In this document: positions 58,427 to 64,000 of the stretch, one piece after another
How the letters are laid out: each line of letters opens with the position of its first letter
Numbering within the stretch: position 1 is the first letter of the stretch
Assembly: GCF_902825155.1 (NCBI RefSeq)
Contig: NZ_CADEAG010000003.1
Span: 62,001 to 126,000, forward strand
Origin: Bartonella taylorii 8TBB
GTDB taxonomy: Bacteria; Pseudomonadota; Alphaproteobacteria; Rhizobiales; Rhizobiaceae
DNA length: 64,000 bases
Direction: 5' to 3'
The notes under the pieces: model-generated
Seen by the model: the letters and a program-made list of their open reading frames with translations, nothing else
What the model was told of the DNA's origin: nothing
Database searches by the model: none
Made by a program: the position numbers and the translations under genes

Positions 58427-60598
58427 ATGCGAATAAGACGAGAAAATATCCATAAGAGTTGTGTAATTTTAAGTGCGTTGTCGATTTGTGTTCCTTCATT
58501 TGTTTTTGCACAAAACGGCGATAAAGACGCTGTAACTGAACTTAAGCCGATTGTTATTAAAGGAAAAAAAGATGCTTCAGGTTCAGTGACCGTTCTGACA
58601 AATCGTAAAACTGCTAAGGATATTAGTGAAAAACAAGTAAGTGATGTTCATGATGTTAGTCGTCTTGACCCGTCTATAACTTACAACACAAGTAATGACA
58701 GTTTTATGCTTCGTGGTTTGGATGCGCAGCGTGTTCTCACAACAATGGATGGCATTACTCTTCCATGGACTTCAGATATAATACGAGGAAACAGTGGAAA
58801 CACAACGTTTGATTTTGATGCACTTTCTACGTTTGACATTATTCAGGGGTCAGATTCTAGCATTTATGGAACTGGCGCGCTGGGAGGAATTATTGCTTTG
58901 CGCACCCTTAATCCTGAGGACCTTGTTTCTGAAGGAAAGAACTGGGGTAGCCTTATAAAAAGTGGTTATCATTCTGTTGATAACAGTTGGCGCGTAAGTC
59001 AAGCTTTTGCTGTACGTAATTATAAAACATTCTTGCTTTTCCAAGGATCTTACGTGGAGGGTCATGAACGCAAAAATATGGGGACTGTAGGTGGTTATAG
59101 AGAACGTACACGTAAAAATCCGGCCGACTTTGACAGAAATAATTTGTTGTTTAAGATTCATCAATATTTTAATGACAACCATCGGCTTAATTTTACAGCA
59201 GAACGTTTTGGCTATAGCAGAAATACACATTCGTTGAATGCATCTGCAAAGTACGCTCTAGGTTCCGCTTATGATCAGGATTATAAGCATCGTGAGCGTT
59301 TGTCCCTTTCTTATAACTATAATGGCAATGGAGATACACTATTTGATGCGTTTGGTGGGCAGATCTATTGGCAACGACAGTCGAATAATCATATTATGCA
59401 TGGATTTCGTATTGAAGCACCAGAAGGAGATTATTTAAGAGATAATTTAGTGCGTGATACCAATTATGGTCTAAATGCTCACGCTCTCAAAACCATGAAT
59501 GTTGGTTTTGGAAGTCATACATTAAGGCTTGCTACGAATGTTTTATTCTCTAAATTTCACCATTATATATTCGGTAAAGATAGTTGCCATTTAAAGAAAA
59601 ATGCAGGTGCGTGTGCTTTTCTACCCGCTAATCGATCTGATTCACCGGATACGAATAGTTATAGTTTTGGCGTAGTTTTCGAAGATGAGATTGGTTTAGC
59701 TAATAATCGTTTCCGTATAACACCGGGGGGTCGTTATGATTGGTATAAATATATCCCCCAAAAAACCTCGCCCTATGAAAAAGCCCTCATTTCTGACAAG
59801 TACCCTCCTGAAAGAAGTGGTTCACGTTTTTCTCCTAAATTACGCATGGAGTGGGATGTTCGTGATCAAGTAACATTTTATGCTCAATGGGCACAAGCTT
59901 TTCGCGCACCACGTGTTTCAGAATTCTACCTTTCCTACATCAAACCTCCCCTTTATTACGTGAAAGGAAACCCTGATCTTAAGTCAGAAACAAGCAATGG
60001 ATATGATGTTGGCGTACGGTATGAAAATGCAAATTTTGGTGGTTCATTAAGTATCTTTGCTAATCAGTATAAGAACTTCATAGATACCATGGATAAAGGT
60101 CCGTCAGAAGAATTCATGTTTGCACGTCAGCATTATATAAATCGTTCGCGCGTACGTATTTTAGGCGCTGTAGCGAAAGTACATTTGGCTCTTCGTAGTG
60201 GGTTCCGTAGCGATTTTTCCCTTGCTTATTCACAAGGAAAAGATCTTGACAAAAATGAATATCTTAACTCAATTTCGCCTTTGAAAGCAGTTATTGGATT
60301 GGGATATGCAAAAGCCATTTGGGGAACAGATATTGTACTTACTTTGGCGAACAAACGTGATAAAGTTGCTGAAGGATCTTACAACCAAAAAATTCCGGGA
60401 TATAACACTGTTGATATGTTAGGTTGGTGGAAACCATTTGGTGAAAAGGGACCAACTATAAGAGCTGGTGTTTATAATCTTTTTAATGAAAAATATTGGA
60501 ATATATCAGATCTTCCTTCTGGCAGAAATATATTACCAAAGGATTATTACAGCCAGCCTGGCCGTAACTTTAAAGTATCGTTCGTGCAAAAATTTTAG
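58427..60598 (+). CDS. hutA: TonB-dependent heme receptor HutA
   Basis: 723-residue outer-membrane receptor that binds heme outside and takes it up with TonB energy. Signal peptide to about residue 29 (VFAQ), TonB box about 39-46 (LKPIVIKG), plug domain (FMLRGLDAQRVLTTMDGI), 22-strand barrel, final Phe. The FRAP motif at 492-495 and NPDL at about 515, with the His-containing region between barrel strands, are the marks of heme/hemoglobin receptors. It heads hutA-hemS-hutB-hutC-hmuV. Bartonella needs host heme and this is its known import route. Confidence 0.93.
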   Translation: MRIRRENIHKSCVILSALSICVPSFVFAQNGDKDAVTELKPIVIKGKKDASGSVTVLTNRKTAKDISEKQVSDVHDVSRLDPSITYNTSNDSFMLRGLDAQRVLTTMDGITLPWTSDIIRGNSGNTTFDFDALSTFDIIQGSDSSIYGTGALGGIIALRTLNPEDLVSEGKNWGSLIKSGYHSVDNSWRVSQAFAVRNYKTFLLFQGSYVEGHERKNMGTVGGYRERTRKNPADFDRNNLLFKIHQYFNDNHRLNFTAERFGYSRNTHSLNASAKYALGSAYDQDYKHRERLSLSYNYNGNGDTLFDAFGGQIYWQRQSNNHIMHGFRIEAPEGDYLRDNLVRDTNYGLNAHALKTMNVGFGSHTLRLATNVLFSKFHHYIFGKDSCHLKKNAGACAFLPANRSDSPDTNSYSFGVVFEDEIGLANNRFRITPGGRYDWYKYIPQKTSPYEKALISDKYPPERSGSRFSPKLRMEWDVRDQVTFYAQWAQAFRAPRVSEFYLSYIKPPLYYVKGNPDLKSETSNGYDVGVRYENANFGGSLSIFANQYKNFIDTMDKGPSEEFMFARQHYINRSRVRILGAVAKVHLALRSGFRSDFSLAYSQGKDLDKNEYLNSISPLKAVIGLGYAKAIWGTDIVLTLANKRDKVAEGSYNQKIPGYNTVDMLGWWKPFGEKGPTIRAGVYNLFNEKYWNISDLPSGRNILPKDYYSQPGRNFKVSFVQKF

Positions 60599-60770
60599 TT
60601 GCTTCTGTTAGCTATTAGACCAATAGAAAGTTGTATCGACAAAAGAGTGCGTTATTGTGTTTCTGTCCTCATTGTTCTGTAAATTACAGAGACTTAAAAG
60701 AAATGCTTTGATTGTTTCTGGCTTATTGATTTTTGGTTTTTCTGCTGTTGATATAGGGAGCTTATTTATG

Positions 60771-60807
60771 ATGGATTGAACTATTCTTCGAGAATCGTTC
60801 AATCCAT
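60771..60807. promoter_or_regulatory. Strong dyad between hutA and hemS
   Basis: ATGGATTGAAC (60771-60781) / GTTCAATCCAT (60797-60807), with an inner stem ATTCT (60783-60787) / AGAAT (60791-60795) and a 3-base loop. It is followed by TGTTTTC and then the palindrome AATTGTACAATT (60816-60827). It could end hutA transcripts, stabilise the hutA mRNA, or form part of a hemS operator. Confidence 0.55.
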
Positions 60808-60865
60808 TGTTTTCGAATTGTACAATTTTAAAAATTAACCCTCTGAAATAATATAAGGAAAGTCC

Positions 60866-61909
60866 ATGTCATATACAGCCGAGATGATTATTCGCTTGCG
60901 TGAAGAAAAAAAAGGGGTACGGAATCGTGATTTTGCAATCTCTATTGGTATATCCGAAGCAGAACTTGTTGCTGCTTATTGTACAATAGGAAAAGCAAAA
61001 AGACTACAAACCGATGTTGCTACTCTCCTAGAGGCTGCTCCTCGGCTTGGAAAAGTTATGGCATTGACGCGTAATAAATATGCCGTTCATGAAATAACAG
61101 GATGTTTTGAAAAAATTGTTCAAAACCAACATACCCCTATCACGCTTGGTGAAATTGATTTGCGTATTTTTGCAAAACAATGGAAATTTGGTTTTGAATA
61201 TGATGTAATTATTCTTGGAAAACCTGCAAAAAGTTTACAATTTTTTGATCAATATGGTGTTGCTATTTTTAAACTCTACTCTAAAGAAACTACAAATATG
61301 GAAGAATGGGATAAACTTGTTGAAAAGTTGCTTCATGAAGACCAATCATCTGTTCTTGATATCCTTCCTACTCCTTTTCCAATCCAACATGATACGACAG
61401 AGCTGGATGTTGAGCAGTTCCGGAACCGTTGGCGAAATATGACTGATGTACACCAACTTCATAGAATTATTTCTGAATTTAAAATTAATCGGTGTGATGC
61501 TGTGAAATATGCTGGGAATGAATTCGCCGATGAATTAAAAGTAGAAGCTGTTGAAATGATGCTCCACCAAGTTGCAGAGCAAGAAGTGCCTATTATGTGC
61601 TTTATTGGTAATAGAGGATGTATCCAAATTTTCAGTGGAAAAGTAAAAAATATTAAGCAAATGGGACCGTGGATTAATATTCTTGATCACAATTTTGATA
61701 TGCATTTACTCCTTGCCGGTATTGAGAATGTATGGTGTGTTCGCAAACCTACCAGCGATGGTTATGTCAGTTCACTTGAGGCTTTCGATAAAAATGGTGA
61801 AATGATTATTCAATTCTTTGGTGTGCGAAAGGAAGGTCAAAAAGAACGTGAGGATTGGCGCTCTTTATTGAGTGGTCTTCCTCTCTGTCAAAAAGCTGTA
61901 GTCGCTTAG
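60866..61909 (+). CDS. hemS: Cytoplasmic heme-binding protein HemS
   Basis: 347-residue duplicated-domain heme carrier/degradation protein of the HemS/HmuS family that receives imported heme. Each half carries the family pattern: ALTRNKYAVHEITG in the first, NRGCIQIFSGKV and VWCVRKPTSDGYVSSLE in the second. His196 in TDVHQLH matches in position the axial heme ligand of Yersinia HemS (by memory of that family). An AAGGA site precedes the ATG. hutB starts 16 bases later. Confidence 0.92.
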   Translation: MSYTAEMIIRLREEKKGVRNRDFAISIGISEAELVAAYCTIGKAKRLQTDVATLLEAAPRLGKVMALTRNKYAVHEITGCFEKIVQNQHTPITLGEIDLRIFAKQWKFGFEYDVIILGKPAKSLQFFDQYGVAIFKLYSKETTNMEEWDKLVEKLLHEDQSSVLDILPTPFPIQHDTTELDVEQFRNRWRNMTDVHQLHRIISEFKINRCDAVKYAGNEFADELKVEAVEMMLHQVAEQEVPIMCFIGNRGCIQIFSGKVKNIKQMGPWINILDHNFDMHLLLAGIENVWCVRKPTSDGYVSSLEAFDKNGEMIIQFFGVRKEGQKEREDWRSLLSGLPLCQKAVVA

Positions 61910-61925
61910 AAAGGTGAAGTGGGAT

Positions 61926-62828
61926 ATGGTTACACTTTTTTTGCGTAGATTACTAAGCATTCTTTTTGTTTTTATATTGCTTTTTTTTTCTACCTTTTCT
62001 AGGATAGCGATCGCTGAACTTACTACTCGCTTTTCTGAGAATGCACGGATCGTCTCTATTGGTGGTTCTCTTACAGAGATTATTTATGGATTAGGCGCTC
62101 AAGATCAGCTTATCGCTCGTGATAGTACAAGTGTTTATCCACAAGAAGCACTCAAACTTCCTGTTCTTGGATATATGCGTGCTCTTTCACCTGAAGGTGT
62201 TTTATCACTTGCTCCGGAAGGTATATTGCTTATTGAAGGAAGTGGCCCCGCTTCAACAATTGATATCCTGAAAAAAGCTTCCATTCCTATAGTCATCGTG
62301 CCTGAAAACTACTCTCGTGAAAGTGTAATAGAGAAGATTCGTGTTGTTGGCAGGGCCATTCATCGTGAAGCGCAGGCAGCTATATTAATTAAAAAAGTAA
62401 GCCGTGATTTTGTAGACAATGATGTACTTTTGGCAAAAATAACAAAACCAAAGCGCGTTCTTTTTATCCTATCTGTACAAAATGGGCGTGTTATGGCATC
62501 TGGGACAGACACAGCTGCCGATGGTATGATCAAGCTTTCAGGTGGTATCAATGCCATCACTGATTATAAAGGATATAAACTCCTAAATGGTGAAGCGTTA
62601 TTGAAATCAAATCCTGATGTTATTTTACTTGTAAACCATGATGGCAAATCTACTAATCTTGAAAAATTTTTGGCTATACCAGCAGTTCAAGCAACAAATG
62701 CAGCAAAAAATCATGCCATTAAACAGATGGATGCCATGTATCTTTTAGGATTTGGTCCACGCACTGCAAATGCATCGAGAGAACTTATTAATATATTTTA
62801 TGGTGCAAACCAAAATGGTAAAAGCTAA
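61926..62828 (+). CDS. hutB: Periplasmic heme-binding protein HutB
   Basis: Periplasmic substrate-binding protein of the BtuF/HmuT type, 300 residues, with a signal sequence (FVFILLFFSTFSRIAIA) and RIVSIGGSLTEIIYGLG, LPVLGYMRALSPEGVLSL and ASGTDTAADGMIKLSGG as in HmuT. It passes heme from HutA to HutC. The ATG at 61926 is preceded by AAGG; a GTG at 61914 is an alternative start. Confidence 0.9.
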   Translation: MVTLFLRRLLSILFVFILLFFSTFSRIAIAELTTRFSENARIVSIGGSLTEIIYGLGAQDQLIARDSTSVYPQEALKLPVLGYMRALSPEGVLSLAPEGILLIEGSGPASTIDILKKASIPIVIVPENYSRESVIEKIRVVGRAIHREAQAAILIKKVSRDFVDNDVLLAKITKPKRVLFILSVQNGRVMASGTDTAADGMIKLSGGINAITDYKGYKLLNGEALLKSNPDVILLVNHDGKSTNLEKFLAIPAVQATNAAKNHAIKQMDAMYLLGFGPRTANASRELINIFYGANQNGKS

Positions 62829-62833
62829 TAAAC

Positions 62834-63931
62834 ATGGGAGATAATACATCTATAGTATATGAACCTGAAACAAAAAAGAATAAAAAAATAAACCGTGCAA
62901 ATTTGAAAAAGATTGTATTAGTAAGTCTTATCATATTCCTTATCTTCAGTATTTTTGGTGGACTTTTGAATGGTGCTTCAAATGTTTCTTTCTTTGATTT
63001 CTTTCACGTAATGCTTACGAAAGATTTTTCAGTAAGTAGTAAAACACGCGATTATCTTATACTTATCGACATTAGGCTTCCTCGTATTATATTGGGATTA
63101 TTGGTTGGATCATCTTTAGCTGTCTCTGGTGTTCTCATGCAGGGACTTTTTCGTAACCCTCTTGCAGATCCTGGAATTGTAGGCGTATCAGCGGGGGCAG
63201 GTCTTGGCGCTGTTTTAGCAATTGTTATCGGTATTGCTTTTCCTGCTTCATTAGCACCTTTTCTAGAGCCTTATAAAGTTATCATAGGTGCCTTTTTGGG
63301 TGGTCTTCTCTCAACAATTACTCTTTATGTAATAGCAACACACCATAGTTTTACTTCTGTTGCAACAATGCTTCTTGCAGGCATTGCTCTTGGTGCTTTA
63401 AGCAGTGCTGTTGTAGGAACACTCATTTTTATCGCAAATGACCAACAACTCCGTGATATTACTTTTTGGAATCTTGGCTCTCTTGCGGGTGCCACATGGT
63501 TGAAAGTTTGGCTTACTCTCCCTTTTATCTGCATCGGTCTTCTTTTTTCTCCTTTTTTATCACGAGCACTTAATGCTCTTGCTCTTGGAGAAACCGTTGC
63601 TGGCCATATTGGCTTTCATATTCAACGGATTAAAAATATTGCTATTTTTCTTGTTGCCCTTATGTGTGGTAGTGCAGTTGCTGTTAGTGGTGGCATTGGT
63701 TTTATTGGTATTGTTGTTCCACATATTTTGCGTCAGCTGATTGGTCCCGATCACTGTTATCTTATTCCCTGTTCTGCTCTTTTGGGGGCAGCATTGCTTG
63801 TTTTTGCTGACACCTTTGCACGTTTAATTGTTGCCCCCGCAGAATTGCCAATTGGAATCGTTACAGCACTTTTTGGTGCACCTTTTTTTCTGTGGATCCT
63901 CATACGCAAAAGAGGAACAAATTTTTCATGA
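62834..63931 (+). CDS. hutC: Heme ABC permease HutC (FecCD family)
   Basis: 365-residue inner-membrane permease with about ten helices and the FecCD marks RLPRIILGLLVGSSLAVSGVLMQGLFRNPLADPGIVGVSAGAG (two conserved blocks), FWNLGSLAGATW and GGIGFIGIVVPHILR, where the ATPase docks. A longer charged N-terminus (about 30 residues) precedes the first helix. It overlaps hmuV by ATGA. Confidence 0.93.
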   Translation: MGDNTSIVYEPETKKNKKINRANLKKIVLVSLIIFLIFSIFGGLLNGASNVSFFDFFHVMLTKDFSVSSKTRDYLILIDIRLPRIILGLLVGSSLAVSGVLMQGLFRNPLADPGIVGVSAGAGLGAVLAIVIGIAFPASLAPFLEPYKVIIGAFLGGLLSTITLYVIATHHSFTSVATMLLAGIALGALSSAVVGTLIFIANDQQLRDITFWNLGSLAGATWLKVWLTLPFICIGLLFSPFLSRALNALALGETVAGHIGFHIQRIKNIAIFLVALMCGSAVAVSGGIGFIGIVVPHILRQLIGPDHCYLIPCSALLGAALLVFADTFARLIVAPAELPIGIVTALFGAPFFLWILIRKRGTNFS

Positions 63932-64000
63932 TTGAGGCAACCAATATTGGCGTTCAACGCGGAAAGAAACAGATTCTTAGCAATATTAACCTTCAAGTTA
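63928..64000 (+). CDS. hmuV: Heme ABC transporter ATPase HmuV (5' end only)
   Basis: Only the first 24 codons lie in the window (MIEATNIGVQRGKKQILSNI...). This matches the first strand of an ABC ATPase, before Walker A. Position and the ATGA overlap with hutC identify it as the heme importer's ATPase. Confidence 0.8.
   Translation, partial: MIEATNIGVQRGKKQILSNINLQV

Noticed and set aside
60608-60802. 64-codon minus-strand reading between hutA and hemS
   Set aside because: It spans the dyad region, has no family features, and opposes the heme operon.
1-64000. CRISPR arrays, insertion sequences, prophage, tRNA or rRNA genes
   Set aside because: I looked for spaced repeats, transposase motifs, integrase or phage genes, and tRNA T-loop patterns and found none convincing.

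Overview
The window is an AT-rich, single-contig piece of an alphaproteobacterial chromosome. Gene content, gene order and base composition point to Bartonella (Hyphomicrobiales). The main clues are a heme-uptake locus in the order tonB / hutA-hemS-hutB-hutC-hmuV, a tandem cluster of pertactin/AIDA-type autotransporters, rhizobial-type conserved blocks, and many degraded or non-coding gaps as expected in a reducing, host-restricted genome. I cannot name the species.

Layout. (1) Positions 1-6571 are the accessory part: three tandem minus-strand autotransporter copies. One is a decayed copy running off the left edge, one is an intact 837-residue gene, and one is decayed with a large internal deletion. 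A long AT-rich gap with a strong inverted repeat follows. (2) 6572-16681: an MFS metabolite transporter, a small minus-strand operon (holC, a frame-broken small membrane ORF, an 88-residue membrane protein), and the plus-strand envelope operon lptF-lptG-lptD-surA-pdxA-rsmA. (3) 16729-22893, minus strand: PAP2 phosphatase, fabD-fabG-acpP-fabF, mltG and gmk (fatty-acid synthesis plus cell-wall genes). (4) 23243-32165, plus strand: rpsF-rpsR, a DUF2232 membrane protein, rplI, dnaB, radA, cvpA, purF and an SDR enzyme. (5) 32678-38564, minus strand: pssA-psd phospholipid genes, an Atm1-type ABC exporter, a DUF421 protein and cysS. (6) 39086-42446: a TIGR02301-type secreted protein, pyrC (minus), and ygfZ with an HD hydrolase. 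(7) 42864-54926, mostly minus: panC-panB, lepB-rnc-era-recO, rsh-pyrE-DUF2062-acpS upstream of it, rpoZ, smpB and dapA, with one plus-strand family-5 uracil-DNA glycosylase. (8) 55176-64000: a soluble lytic transglycosylase, then the heme-acquisition locus.

How the genes work together. LptF/G/D and SurA build the outer membrane that displays the autotransporter and HutA. TonB powers HutA. HutB, HutC and HmuV carry heme over the inner membrane and HemS receives it in the cytoplasm. The fab, pss and psd genes supply lipids. RSH and RpoZ link growth to starvation signalling.

I looked for a novel multi-gene system and do not see one: no defence island, CRISPR array, prophage, insertion sequence, tRNA or rRNA. 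What is worth following up is smaller in scale. It includes the birth-and-death autotransporter cluster with G-tracts, several strong dyads in gene-free or leader regions, a frame-broken but translationally coupled membrane ORF after holC, apparent loss of pepA and alr from conserved positions, and a dihydroorotase whose first metal-binding histidine is glutamine.
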